From Elmis aenea (lineage: Eukaryota > Arthropoda > Insecta > Coleoptera > Elmidae), in contig OX393581.1 of assembly GCA_947652605.1 (NCBI GenBank), forward strand, positions 25,848,788 through 25,912,787: 64,000 bases of DNA, read 5' to 3'. Shown in pieces: positions 30,606 to 42,635 of this stretch. A program made the position numbers and the translations under genes. A model generated the notes under the pieces. The model did no database searches and was not told the DNA's origin. It saw nothing but the letters and a program-made list of their open reading frames with translations. How positions within the stretch are numbered: position 1 is the first letter of the stretch; each line of letters opens with the position of its first letter.

Positions 30606-32960
30606 TTAAGAAGTTGACGCTTGCGCGTGCGCAAATTTCTATGAACCCAACAGACACAAATGTCATTTACAGTTAGGCATGTCGTTAAAGCATTCCAGCA
30701 TGCATTTCTTAGTACTTGACACAGGTACAAAAACCTGTTCATGTATCAGTACATGAATAAGTTCCTAACTAGCTGCAGGTACAAACCTAATATTAAAGGG
30801 TTTTTTAAGAAATGTCATAATCATAAATTGAGAATTTTATCTCGTTCCTTTAAATTAATGAGTGCAATTTTTACTTTTCAAGTTTTTGTGTTAACGCCAG
30901 AGTGTACGAATTAAGTTAATGGTAGTTTTATGCGATCTATAAGGGTGCTGAAATCAAGAAGTCAAACTTCTTGTTCTAGTATTATGTACAAAGGCATTTT
31001 TGTGGATAATTTTATGCAGTTTCGTTTCTAACTTAAATAATTTGTGAAATAAAAATTACTATTGGTTAAAATATTGTCGTAATGAAGTTGTAACTTAGTG
31101 TCATAAGTGCAAAAATTATTTTTTGCGTTACTAGAAGAATTCACAGCCAACGTAAAAGCTATGAAACTATATTTCAGCAAACCGCAGTTATTTTGATTAA
31201 GAGCGTGCACGATAACTCGTTTAAATTTCTATGTTCATTTGATTTATACTTAAACATTTCTTGCACTTAATTTCCATTTTAGCGCAGTAATAGCTTTATT
31301 AAACCACGCTCGTTTCAAAATGTATCTAAAACATGTAATAGATTGTTAAAATCGTGCTTCATTGTCGTAGTACAAAATCTGCAGTTTAAAATATCCGTAA
31401 TAAAATGTATCAACTCGTATGAATGAGCGTATTTGTCGAATCGAATCTACATATGAATTGACATTTTTATAGTGGGAGGTTTGCAACATGTCATAACATG
31501 CTCATAAGCAAAATGTTAAAAATCCATATCGATAAATGTCAAAGGCATTGTGAACTTGGAAATAATAATTTAGTTGTGCATGACGTGAACTTAAAAGTAC
31601 TTCCATAAATTTGTGGTACATGTCTGTGACATATTGAAAATGTATAAATTGTCTTTTTAATGGTTACATCAAGTTGTCTTTTATTATTGTGCATATATTT
31701 TCCTCGTATTGTTTGCTACATAAATTTGTAGCAATTTATTTTGATTTAGAGTAGTTCACAGATAAAATAATGCCAAAGATTAAACGTCTATGTAGCAAGC
31801 AAATAATTTTCAAACTACAAAAAAACTACAGTAATTATATGTTTAGTTTGAGTATGTACTTAAGTATAAAAACCGTGTTTATAAATATTCAATTTAGCCT
31901 TTTTAACAAGATTTCCTTGTTAACCCTATACTTTAAATATGTTAGTCCTTAGGGTCCTAAAGTTTTAGCCTCGGTTTTAGTAGTAGCAGTTGTGAAATTG
32001 AATTTACGTTATTTTCGGAAGTATATTTTATGTTTTGGATTCGACAGTGAATCCATCTTTACATTTTATGTTTAGGGTCTCTATCATTGCTAACCTCAAA
32101 GATTAGATATTACTCATGTGTTTGTTTGGTGCGTGTGGTTGGCGTATCAATAAATAAACAAATTTTATTGCATGCACTTTCTATCTCTGCTTCTAATTTT
32201 TAATTTTGTGCTCAGTTGTATTGAGTAATCCATCACGAATCATAAATTTTTCGTGTATACGAATGTTTAACTTTAATTTGCCGCGTCAAGCCTCTGTTTT
32301 CCAGACTCTAAATTCCTGGCGTTCTTAAGATGAACATTAACATTGTTAGATATAATTGTACTCTTATAGTTTAAAGACTCCCGAGAATAATTCAAGAAGA
32401 CGACTTAAAGCAACATTTACAGAAATAATTATTTCGCAGTACTGAAGTGTTTGAGTTATATTTTGAACCCCTCGAGCCGAAATTTTGTAACCTGCGATAA
32501 CAAAATTAATTAACCTAAATAGGGGGAGAGTAAAACAAAATACTGTAACTTTATATACATGTGGCATAATAATAACAGGCGGTTGTTCTTCTTGTGGACG
32601 ATAATTTTAATTAGTTCGTCATGTAGTAATTTTATTCAACCGATGAACATTTTTAACCATGTTCAGAGAAATTTGTTTTAATTAAGATGTTACCCTGCTT
32701 GCATTAAGTTGAATTTTGATCCCACCACCATATACAAAAATAATTCCCCCGTGACAGATTAAGTTGTAACGAATGAGCAATTTAGCATAACGTATCAAAA
32801 TATATTTCGCGCACCCTCCTTACTTAAGTACCACCGGTGGTACGCGTACAGGTTGAGAACCTTTGATACAAAGTGTTTGAAATTCTAGTTTACATATAGG
32901 GATCGCACTTATTATAATAGCTAGAGTATTGATTTACATTTAGTAAAGCTGCAAAATTCG
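30606..32960. other. about 2.3 kb of AT-rich DNA, with a hAT-type terminus remnant
   Basis: No gene recognised. At about 32850-32870 CAGGTTGAGAACC, preceded by GTACCACCGGTGGTACGCG, looks like the inner side of a CAGTGGTTCTCAACC-type hAT end, but no partner is visible. A short inverted motif around ACAGGTACAAAAACCTGT lies near 30720. Confidence 0.35.
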
Positions 32961-32965
32961 GTGTT

Positions 32966-33703
32966 AATTATTAAATTAAGGAGAAATTAGAAATACCAAT
33001 AACAGCATGCGAGAAAAGGAGAAAAAATCGGAAAAAACGATTTTTGTAAATCGTCTTCAAGTCCTTTGAAGGATAAAATATTGCAAATGTGTAAAAAAAA
33101 TTGTCTAAGTTACTTTTTATTCACAGAAATTCAAGAGAATTGACAAAAACGGCGTTTTACTAAGAAAAATTCACTCTATGATACAAAAATTTGAAAAAAA
33201 AAGTTTAAAATGTTGAACTTTTAAAATCATTTCGTAACTTTTAACTTTACCTAAAAAGTCATTAGCGTTTTTAATAAACCCTAACATAGAGTACATCCTA
33301 CATTAACAGAATATTTTTATCTATTACCGTTTGTGTGTAATTTTGGATCAACCGTACCATTTAAACACTCTGTATATAACTTATTGTTTGAATAATTAAC
33401 TAAAAGCACGCACTTTGTTGTATACTTTTTAAGACTATTTATAAATAATGTCAAAAATGTACTGTTTTGGCATCTAGCGCGCCGCACACGCACATATACA
33501 CACACAAAGAAGTCATCGTTAAAATAGTCAAAACTGGTTCAGGGGACTTCAAACAAAACGTGTATATCCGTCGAAATCTGGAAATCGAAAATTATTGCGA
33601 TCACAAGGACTTGAAGACGATTTACAAAAATCGTTTTTTCCGATTTTTTCTCCTTTTCTCGCATGCTGTTATTGGTATTTCTAATTTCTCCTTAATTTCA
33701 TAA
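32966..33703. repeat. fold-back repeat, about 740 bp
   Basis: Inverted arms 32966-33070 and 33600-33703 share AAGGAGAAATTAGAAATACC, AACAGCATGCGAGAAAAGGA, ATCGGAAAAAACGATTTTTG and TAAATCGTCTTCAAGTCCTT. Homology weakens beyond the outer ends, so the tips are not defined. The plus-strand ORF 33467-33703 runs into the right arm and is a by-product. No coding content. Confidence 0.75.
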
Positions 33704-33786
33704 TTGGCGAAAGTGAAAAGTTGGTTGTCACAAAACAAAAACGAATCCACCTAAAAATCTTTCGTGATTACCATCTGATTTGGCTT

Positions 33787-34500
33787 ATACAGGGTGGTCC
33801 ACATAGAAGGGCCACTATTGGGATCTCGTAATTGGTAAGAGCCAAAAAGAAGTTTAAATTGTACAACTTGGTCCCCTTTCTGAGACCTATTCAGTGATGT
33901 TTTGTTGTTTTAAAAAAAAATTCCATGGCATCCTAGATAATAAACAATAATCAAAATGGGAATTTTTTAAATCGGTAATAACTCGGTTACACTTGATCGT
34001 ACACAAATATTTTTTAAGGAATAATGGGTAGTTCACACGGCGACTTTTAAAGTCACGACTTTAAAAGTCACCGTGTGAACGACCCAAATTAAAAGTCGCG
34101 ACTTTAAAATAAAAATGGCCGCTCTTGTAATTGCAGCATCGAGTATTGTAGAGCAACTAATTATTTTGAAGTTGCTATTTGTTGATAATGTTCTAAAATC
34201 GTTGAAACATCTATTGGGGGCATGATAAATTGGAAATCGATGACAAACAAATGTATATTAGGTTAGGTTAACCTAACTTATTTGTCTTTTATGTCAAAAT
34301 ATAAAAATATGGTAGGCTTACGTCAAATGAACTGTCAAATCGAAGTCGCGACTTTAACGCGACTTTTTAGTTCACACGGTGACTTTAAAAGTCACCGTGT
34401 GAACTACCCATAAGTTGTAGATTTATGACCTCAAAATTCAAACATCTTGTATAATTAAACTATTACAAAACTTTTTGTAAAACATGTTCTTAAAAAAATT
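33787..34500. mobile_element. element end TACAGGGTGGTCCAC, interrupted by a Harbinger-like MITE
   Basis: TACAGGGTGGTCCACAT at about 33787 is one of the recurrent fold-back-type termini. The DNA on both sides of the Harbinger-like MITE (34025-34410) appears continuous across it (GGAATAA and TAAGTTGTAG). No inverted partner end is found nearby, so the right limit given is arbitrary. Confidence 0.4.
34025..34410 (+). mobile_element. PIF/Harbinger-like MITE, TSD TAA
   Basis: Inverted ends TGGGTAGTTCACACGGYGAC are flanked by TAA (34022-34024 and 34411-34413), the 3-bp TWA duplication of PIF/Harbinger. Just inside each end AAAGTC/GACTTT motifs repeat and can fold on themselves. The interior keeps a short ORF from 34114 starting MAALVIAASSIVEQL and stopping after 36 codons. 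It may be the start of a lost transposase or accessory gene of the parent element. An internal palindrome GGTTAGGTTAACCTAAC lies at about 34261. Confidence 0.85.
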
Positions 34501-34654
34501 TCGGTTTAGTTAAACTTAAAGCGAGTTAACTCTTCATCTAGAGTTAATTTCCAAAAATGATACTCCTATAAAGCTATTTGCAGTTGCGGCTGTAGTGATA
34601 AGACGAATACAGTGTATTTGTTTCTTCCCTTTTTTTGTTTTTAATACCAATACT

Positions 34655-35066
34655 CCGGGGTGGGCTGGAGCCGGCTCGGTCCGGCTCGCGCGAGCCGGTT
34701 GTTAAAATTTTTGAAACTCGGCGAGCCGCTTGTTAAATTACCCCTAAAACAAAAAAATAAGCTATTTTAATAGTATGTTTATGCAAAATATGCACATCGC
34801 GCCATATGGACTTTACATTAATTAATTAATTAATTATGCATATACATAGCATAGTATGTTAAATTTGGAATTTATCAGTTTTTTTGTGCAATAAATGTTT
34901 TGTTTTGTTATTTTGTGCAATAAATGTTTTGTTTTGTTATATATATTTATATTATATATTTTATACTGTACAAAAATAAATGAAGACAATGTACTCATTT
35001 ACCGTTTTTTTTTTTGCTTTGAAATAATAGTGAGCCGGTTGTTCAAAATTTGGCAGCCCACCCCTG
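34655..35066. mobile_element. hAT-like MITE, 412 bp, TSD CCAATACT
   Basis: Left end CCGGGGTGGGCTGGAGCCGG and right end (reverse complement) CAGGGGTGGGCTGCCAAATT. An exact 8-bp duplication CCAATACT lies at 34647-34654 and 35067-35074. The left subterminal region is strikingly GC-rich (GGCTCGGTCCGGCTCGCGCG). The interior is AT-rich, with (TAAT)n near 34818 and a direct repeat TTTTGTGCAATAAATGTTTTG at about 34881 and 34910. There is no transposase. Confidence 0.88.
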
Positions 35067-35074
35067 CCAATACT

Positions 35075-35829
35075 GCATTTCTTTGAACGCAACACACTTC
35101 AAACAAAAGTTGAAATGATTATAGGATTTATCGAAAAGTGCACTTTTGCTACAGAACATGTCCAAATAATATAATCAAATAAATACCCTGCTTTTACCAA
35201 TAAAATTAATGAACCGCGTATAACTTTAAACTCTCTGTACGTTTACAAATAGAAATGGCTTCCGTTTGAGAGGCTCACGTTGGCTCTTCAAGTCATTAAT
35301 TGCGTGTAAACATTCACGTGTTGAGTAAACAGAAACTGCAGGTCGTTTTCCATCTGTGTTGGTGAATCGTCAAATTCGTTTATCACAAACAACAAAGTGC
35401 AAACTCCTTTATATTTACCCTCGTGCAACCAGAATTAGGTTATAGGAGAACGAACTCTGGGTAATGACTGTTACCGTCCCGGAGGTGAAAATGTTATATA
35501 ATCTGGTAAGAAAAGCTTAGGACGGTGAAACATGAAGTGCCATAAATTAAGAGATTAAAACGGGCACGTGGCACTAACTCTACTGCCCTCGTCAACACGA
35601 AAATGTCGTTTGCATAAATCTGGTTTTTCCTAAGAAACTAAAATGAAATAATCACACCTTTTGTTACTTAGAGGCTGACGAGCAAAAATTTGCTTGAGGT
35701 ACCGAGATCTTGCGTGACGATTTGCAGAATTTTTGGGGGCATAATAGTAGAAATTGTGCCGATTAACTGTTCTGGTTGACAGTTCCTACAAATTGTTTTG
35801 AATTTTCAAAGGCTACTCCGATATTTTAG
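35075..35829. other. non-repetitive-looking DNA
   Basis: About 35230-35640 is of higher complexity than its surroundings and matches no repeat family that I noticed in the window. No ORF or splice pattern is convincing. It could hold regulatory sequence, but nothing shows that directly. Confidence 0.3.
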
Positions 35830-36300
35830 GTAAAATACTCGCAAATAATCATAAGAAACGAAATAACTTCAAAAATATTATATTTAGACATAAAACATGC
35901 TTTACAACTTTGAAAGATAATTAAATTTTCTACAAGAAAATGTAAAAATATATAGGGTGTCCCATTAAAAAAAAAAGAAGATTTATATGCGTTTAAAGTT
36001 TAGCGAAATGGACCGAGCATAATGAACACCCTGTATATTATTTTAAAAATGTAACTAGTCAACAATCACTATGACACTATTGTCTAATAAATTACCAGAG
36101 TAAATTGCTCTGGGGTTGTTATGTTAATAAATATAAATATTTTTATAAAGGTCTGCATCTGTCAGAATTTTCAAAAAAACGTTAATAACTCAAAAACGGT
36201 TCATTTACGACATAAACAACCTATAATATTTTTGAAAGAGATTTTAATTTTACATCCAAAAATTACAAAATATACACAGTGTTCCGTATAAAAAAACAAT
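35830..36300 (+). repeat. degenerate tandem modules ending in TATAGGGTGT
   Basis: A module of the form AAAGATAATTAAATTTTCTA, then TGTAAAAATATATAGGGTGTCC, ends at about 35965 and recurs in diverged form ending at about 36290 (GAAAGAGATTTTAATTTTAC, AAATATACACAGTGTTCCG). The spacing is roughly 330 bp. Similar modules are at 63520-63610 and 63800-63880. It looks like a dispersed, partly tandem repeat related to the fold-back termini. Confidence 0.5.
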
Positions 36301-36448
36301 GTTTGGTATCAGAGCGCAAAAACAAAACACTGTGTATAGTTGAAAATAATTTTAGGTTAGTAGTAAATGATTATAAACAACTTTTATATTTAACTTTTTT
36401 TAATATTATTATTAATAACAGAGCTATCGGATAATTCGTCCTGGCTGG

Positions 36449-36576
36449 GACACCCTGTATATTCGTTATTTTAAATGTGTATCGGAAAATTATGAAAATC
36501 GGGGACAAGAATAATCCGGGACTTGAGTCTGGTTTCTGGGACTGTCCCCGAAAATCGGGGACGAATGGTCACGCTA
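36449..36576. mobile_element. hAT-type end fragment (GTGACCATTCGTCCC)
   Basis: In reverse complement the right edge reads TAGCGTGACCATTCGTCCCC followed by GATTTTCGGGGACAG and GTCCCGGATTATTC, matching the widespread (C/T)AGNGTGACCA-type hAT termini. The left end is not found; upstream lies GGGACACCCTGTA, a fold-back-type terminus. Confidence 0.45.
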
Positions 36577-36592
36577 GTCTAGCATAATTGTA

Positions 36593-37085
36593 ACTGGTTC
36601 ATGATTTTTTGCTATGACCATAGCCTTTGTCTTTGTTATATTAATATTCATATTATATCTACTTAAGGTATCTGCCCATACGTCTAGATTGATTTGCAAG
36701 TCCTTTGCGTTTTTAGCTAATAGCACCACATCATCTGCAAAGGCTAGTTCTGGTAAATATATTGGTTTCAGGTTATTCCAACCCCAGTAAGCAATGTTTT
36801 GTTTGCATACTCAATTATTTTATCCATTAGAAATATAAAGAGCAGTGGGCATTAAGGTGCCCCCTTGTCTTACCCTCACGGTTGTTATACACGTTAATTA
36901 CTGGAAACTGCTGTTGTGGGTTCGCACATAATTTCTATTACTCTTGTATAAACTCTTGATAGCGTTTAACAATCCTTCTCCAACTCTACTTTGTTTCAGG
37001 ATCTTCTAGATCTTTCCCTTGCCACTCACTCCATCGAATGCTTTAGAAAAATCGACAAAACACAAATACAGCTTTTTTGAATGTT
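36593..37085 (-). pseudogene. decayed LINE reverse transcriptase fragment
   Basis: Minus-strand frames give, in order, LCFVDFSKAFDGV (the first catalytic Asp block), GLLNAIKSLYKSNRNYVRT, VRVRQGG (the RQG block), PELAFADDVVLLAKNAKDLQ (the catalytic YADD-type box) and NMNINITKTKAMVI (the following KTK block). Frameshifts and stops separate them. This is a third, different LINE lineage from those at 3.5 and 16 kb, by its motif wording. It is non-functional. Confidence 0.8.
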
Positions 37086-38113
37086 CCATAGTTAAATTAT
37101 ATAAGAGAATTCATCTCAGCAGGAGCGATTTTTTTCGAACCGAAACTTAAAAACCAATTTTTTTCATACTACGTATGGTCAAAGTAAAATCCATTTAAAG
37201 TGAACTAAAGGACATGCTATACCAACTTAATATTTTAATATTATAATTGTATTCTTACAACTTAATCGTATTTTTAGGTCCTTATAGCACGTTAAAAATC
37301 CAATCTTTTTTTATATCCTGCGGGTGTTAGCCATGTGTTACTTGTGTTTTATACGATTTAAAAATATCTGTCCATTTGTTGGCTAGCGATGCTACAGAAT
37401 CAAATATTTTTGTTAGAAGTTAATAGTTGGCAGAGATTTAAAAGAATGGATTTTGACATATCCGTCCTGGCATACTTCCCAAGACGTGGCTCTAAAAAGT
37501 CGAATAATGGGTTTATTTGTTGTAAAATAGTGGTAATATGCCAAGTTTTATAAGCCGAAGCACCCAATTTAATATTTAGTGCAGTTTAGAGGGTTTTATT
37601 CTCGATAGAGAATTTTAATTACATTTTTGTCATGCAAACTGTCGAAAAAGTAAATGTTTGATGCGTTTGAGTAGGTCTCTGCTGTCGAAACAACGTAATA
37701 ATTGTAAAAATATTACAAAAATCGTAAAAGCAAACGGTTTAAAATTGAAAAAATGTGTTCATCCTAGGTACAAATTACTGTTTAAAACGCTTACATAAAA
37801 ATCCTGTAGTCTATTGTATGTGTGTAAATTAAAAAATTAAACTTTTACAACAAGATTGCTTGGTACGTCTATATTCGCAAATAACTTTTGAAATTATAAA
37901 AAAAAAATGATAATACATTTAAAGGATATGTTTTACATGTCAAACGCTTATACAAAAATCCCTTAGTCTGTCTGTGAGTTAATTCAATAATTAAACCTCT
38001 ACACCAGTACTTGTTATTAAACCTATATACTTTTAAACGTCTATATTGGCAAATAGTTTTTGAACTACAATAGAAATTGATTTAAAGTTTACAGAACATG
38101 TTCATAATATGTA
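37086..38113. other. AT-rich unassigned DNA with degenerate internal repetition
   Basis: Two diverged blocks repeat: around 37780-37870 (GCTTACATAAAAATCCTGTAG, TTAAACTTTTACAAC) and around 37945-38010 (GCTTATACAAAAATCCCTTAG, TTAAACCTCTACAC). No gene recognised. Confidence 0.35.
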
Positions 38114-38121
38114 TTTGTAAG

Positions 38122-39079
38122 CAGGGACTGAGAACGGAACGAAAACGAAAACGAAAACGTTAAACGAAATTAACCGAAATTTTTTTAAGAAAGAAAACAA
38201 AACCGAAAACGAAAGTATAATTTTTCCTTCAAGAACGAAAACGAAATAAATGTTTTCCAAAACCGGTTTTAACCGGTTTTGTCGCTATTTCACTTTTATT
38301 TGTTAAACACAAACGCGAATTTACCTTCTGTGCTGGGGAGACTCCAAGAGGCAGTAAAAAATCTCATTTGAAATAAGTGAGCTTCACTTTCCTCCATGTA
38401 TTTACGTGAATATGTATTAACAACTTTATTGTTTATACTTGCAATTTCGTGTAACACAATTAACGGTACAGATATTCTCTATTTCTAATTTGTTTTTTAG
38501 ATCATCAATATAGAATATACACTTGATTGGATAATATATATATTATCAATGTGTATGTTTTATTTGCGTTTAGAGTTAATAAAAGTAAAATTTATTCTTA
38601 CTTCGAAAAGGACTAATGTAAAAGAAGATTTATTGGAAGATGTGTTGCTAGTAAGATTTAACGGAATGTGAAAATGTATATTGTATGGTATGCACAAACT
38701 ATAAAGTTGAAGTATATTTCAAGTTAATAAAAGTTTTTTTTTAAATATCTTTTTCAATTATAACATTTAGTAAATTATCCACTTGAATTCATTCTTTTGT
38801 CTTTTTAAATAATTGCAGCAGGATCTTATTTAATTCAAATGCACAGATTTTTAGTACGTACTAAAACAAATTTAAAACAGCACTTGCTATATTTTCATAT
38901 TTTTAGATAAAGATCGTGTGTCTAATTTAACCTAATCACGTTGTGTTTTAACCGTTATTATTTCGGTTCACGAAAACGTAAAAAGAATTTTTTCGGTTAA
39001 AACGAAAAGAACGAAAACGATATATTTCGTTTTCGTTCCGAACCGAAACGGACGGAATTTTTTTCGTTTTTAGTCCCTG
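38122..39079. mobile_element. hAT-like element, 958 bp, TSD TTTGTAAG
   Basis: The ends CAGGGACTGAGAACGGAACG and (reverse complement) CAGGGACTAAAAACGAAAAA are flanked by an exact 8-bp duplication TTTGTAAG at 38114-38121 and 39080-39087. Subterminal regions consist of repeated GAAAACGAAAACG and AACCGGTTTT in opposite orientations at the two ends. The interior is AT-rich, with no transposase ORF. It is related in style, though not in exact ends, to 3254-4687. Confidence 0.88.
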
Positions 39080-39087
39080 TTTGTAAG

Positions 39088-39917
39088 TGTTACTTTCTTC
39101 ATTTCCTGTCCATATTGTTCTCAGTAATATTATCCCCAAAGAAAATAACACATTAAATCATGATACAGCATACGTTATTAATGAAACAATAACTCAAAAT
39201 AACGTTCTTAATTCGCCATTGTTACTTTTAACAGCGTGCTATAACCTGGGCTTATGGTTTATTTTATGGGTTTTATATGGGTCGATGGCGCTATATAATA
39301 ACACAATCAAAACTACTCGTACCACATTATTTATTCAGTTTGACAGCGCCTTATCACGACCAACATCTACAAAGATAAATGATTTTGTATCTGTCTGAAA
39401 TCCACTTCACGTAGTGATGTAATGGATACGTCATGATAAAATATGAATGGTAATAAAGGTCGTGTACGGGATGTCACTACTTGCGATTATGTGATGTGAC
39501 AACCATTGAGACAAATAAATATGCCTGAATAAGCACTATGAATAGGTAACTTGGATATAAAGCGACTGGCCCATTTGTGGTTATCCGCTTGGTCTCTTGT
39601 TTAACCGCTTTCGAGTGTGGTTCTTATTTACATGAAATTAAATGCCCTTTTAATAGGCGTTTTCCTTATAAAGGACGCCTAGAATTACAGGCACAAAATA
39701 AAATTTTCCGCTGTAGACATTCAATAAGACTTCTTTAAAATATAGGAAAGTTAAAGTGTTACACAGCAGATGAATTTAAATAAATCAGCTTACAGCAAAT
39801 AATGAAGGAAATATCCAATTTAACTGGCTCCTTAGCTTTTAAGATTAGTGAAATCTCCATGTCGAGCATCGAATTTGGAACCCCCGGTGTATAGTATTTT
39901 ATGCACGTTATGGTTAT
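39088..39917. other. unassigned DNA
   Basis: A 103-codon ORF (39087-39398) starts with GTG inside the hAT duplication and has two hydrophobic stretches, but nothing identifies it and no ATG start is favourable. Treated as chance. Confidence 0.3.
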
Positions 39918-39918
39918 T

Positions 39919-40036
39919 TACGTAACAAGACCGGAAAGTGGTACTTTACTGGACGAGTAGGCAGTTCTGGGACGAACTGTAGGCGAGTCCTGAAAGCATA
40001 CGAGTCCAATAAGGACACTTTCCGGGTGTGTTACGT
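39919..40036. repeat. short inverted repeat with TTACGTAAC ends
   Basis: TTACGTAACAAGACCGGAAAGTGG with TACTGGACGAG at 39919-39956 is mirrored by CGAGTCCAATAAGGACACTT with TCCGGGTGTGTTACGTA at about 40001-40036. Between them lies a smaller inverted pair (AGTTCTGGGACGAACT). It is less AT-rich than its surroundings. Origin unknown; it resembles in style the CACTCGT-rich repeat at 20.2 kb. Confidence 0.5.
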
Positions 40037-40173
40037 ACAATATTTTTCTCTGGGTCCGTCAATGACACCAAAATCACTATCGTGACCATCCATAATTAAA
40101 TAATTACCTAACAAACTACAGCTGAAAATTCGCTGGGTGGTATAACGACGCCTGTTTGACAGCGCAAATCAAC

Positions 40174-40271
40174 AAAACAACTCATCACCATGGCAACCAG
40201 CTACTCTCCGGCCTAGGCCAGTAAAGACAACTTATCACCATGGCCACCACGGACTTTCTGGCCTAAACCAT
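40174..40271 (+). repeat. two tandem 49-bp units
   Basis: The unit AACTCATCACCATGGCAACC, ending TCTCCGGCCTAGGCCAGTAA, is followed at once by a diverged copy (AACTTATCACCATGGCCACC, ending TTTCTGGCCTAAACCATAAA). A third partial copy (CCAGCCTAAAAAATTATCCG) may follow. Each unit has an ATG in a good context but no open frame of length. Confidence 0.55.
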
Positions 40272-42635
40272 AAAAGACGTATTTTCCAGCCTAAAAAATT
40301 ATCCGAAACAACTGACTTTCTGGTCGGACGGAGAAAAAATAATATCTAGGTTAATAAAAGTGATAAATTTTTGCCACTTAGTTTTTGTCAGTGTACTGCA
40401 AGTTTTGTCCTATAGCAGTCTGCCGTGTTTTTATCTTTGGCTGTATTGGGACTAAATATATTTCAGCGGATCTTTAGATTCCTTACAGGACCGGACCAAA
40501 ATAATTTTGCGCACCAAATGTTTCCCTGTGTGGCGCCTCTAATTTTTGTTTTGTTTTTTGATATTGTTAAATTACATCTACGGAGTAAAATTTAACATTT
40601 TTGACTTCTCGAAGAAAATTTGTCTCTGCAAAACAAATTTTCTTGTTGTTAAACCCCTACTTATAACGACATATTTTCAATTCGTCTACATTTTCGGTGT
40701 ATCAAAAGAGTGTTAAAAGTTACTAGTAGGTATGTTTAATTGAACGATATATGGGCAACTGCCCCGATTCTTCGTCCTGTCCGAAGAAGCTCAGCACATA
40801 ACTTTATGGCGGGCATGTGCAGACCAGGGCTGCGGAGTCGATAAAAAAAAAGACTACTCCGACTCCTGATAATTATAGTAGCTCGACTTCGACTCCGACA
40901 AAATTAAATACCAAGATATTTTATGGTGTGTAATATAAGAAAAAAAAAAGTACATAAATATAAAAAATTATTTAAAATTTGAGTTTAAATTTTGCGGCAA
41001 AATTTAAAAAATTATCAGCTAGAAGCTTCTTTGAGTAATATTATAAGTAACTTGGAGATCGTCATAATTAAACAAATTAAAATGGACTTGATAATAAATG
41101 AAGCAAACCGAGTTTTAATAAAAATGTCGGCCTTGGTTCAGTCTAACGAACATTAAAATTTTATTTTTATCCAGTGTTTTTTCAGCAAACATTAATCTTA
41201 TCGTTAATAAATCTTTGTTACTTTAACGTTATTTGAAATATAGCAACGTCATTAGAGTGAAAATTTATGTACTCCAAAAAGTTCCCATTACACAACAACG
41301 CTCGCAAAATCCCCTTTATTAAGTGTATTAGCTTTTAAACGTCTTCTTTACTTAATTTAATTATTATCTCCACGAAAAACTTGTTTTGTAGGAGCAAATA
41401 CATCAACGCCTCCTCTTAAAATTAATAACATGTCACAGGGAAGTTGGCATGAAAGTAGCACACCTGAAATGTTAAGTTGAACTGTAAATGGGTTGGTCGA
41501 TGGTCGTTTGTTGAGTGGCTAGAATAACGTATATGTGTATGTACTTCGTACAAATTTGTCCCTTGTTTGGAGTACATTTAAATGTAACTTGTGGTGGTAT
41601 TGTCGAGGAACGCACGTGTATGACACTCCTATGTTAAACTACATTATACGTCATGGAGTTGGACATTTGTGGACCTTTTGTGCATTATGAATGGTTGCAT
41701 ATGGTTTATTTACGTTCTCCCTGCATGCTAAATGTTGTTGAATCAATAACGGTTGATGGCGTTTAGTGCTGGGAAGAACAAATTTGTACTGAAGCAATAA
41801 TAGGAAAATTTTGACTACATGCAGCTTTGAACTTGTCTTCACATTTTATGGATTTTCAATAAACTGTTTAAAAAAAGTTTTAAAGGCTAATAATAGTTTA
41901 AACTATAAATAACGTGTCTATAAGTTTTAAAAGAATTGCTTTTGTTTAAAAAATATCTTTCAATTTTTTAATCGTAATTAAAACGAATTGAGGGTAAATA
42001 CTGGTTATTTAGGGATCAGTTAATGTGTGTTTGAAGTTAAAGATGAGTGTATGCACGATTCAAAGAAAAAGAGGAAATGTCTGTTCATCTTTTCGCTGGT
42101 ATAAAGTCACAAGAGTGCAACTATCATGACTTTAAACATAAATCTCGCTGATGCATGCAGCATCTCACGTTGTACTTACTTTCCGCCTGCATTGTGGATC
42201 ATGACATTGCTATCAGAAGTGAAATATTACGCCCTTACAGTATTTTAAAAAAGCCCCTACGCTACACAAATATAAAGCAATACTCTGATATCTTAACTTT
42301 GACACCTTACACAAAGTTATAAGAAACATGGGCGTTTTAATATAATCCGAATAATTTATTGTGGGTGGGGTTTAAAAAACATAATTATTAAATAATTATG
42401 TTAGCTGTACAAATTATCCTATTACAGTAAATGTTTTATAGTAGCATGTTTATTTTTTGTAAATATCAATTCTCGTGGATGCAGTGTATTTAAAATTGCT
42501 TCAAATGTGAAACTGTTCCTAATAATTATGCTGATTAGTTTTTATAGTATCATTTAACAGTCAGTCGGAGTTAATTTCTATGAAAACGTCTGCATACTTC
42601 GACTCTTGCCCCGCATAAGCCTATATTAATTTCTT
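40272..42635. other. mostly unassigned DNA with one hAT-type end
   Basis: At 40826 CAGGGCTGCGGAGTCGATAA with repeated ACTCCGACTCC is a well-known style of hAT-type terminus (CAGGGCTGNGGAGTCGG), but no right end or duplication is seen, so it is a fragment. The rest is AT-rich, with no gene recognised. Confidence 0.4.

Noticed and set aside
34261..34277. GGTTAGGTTAACCTAAC as an insect telomeric (TTAGG)n relic
   Set aside because: Only two units facing their own inverse inside a Harbinger-like MITE; no array.
39087..39398. 103-codon ORF
   Set aside because: Begins with GTG inside the hAT target duplication, lacks a good ATG and any recognisable motif.
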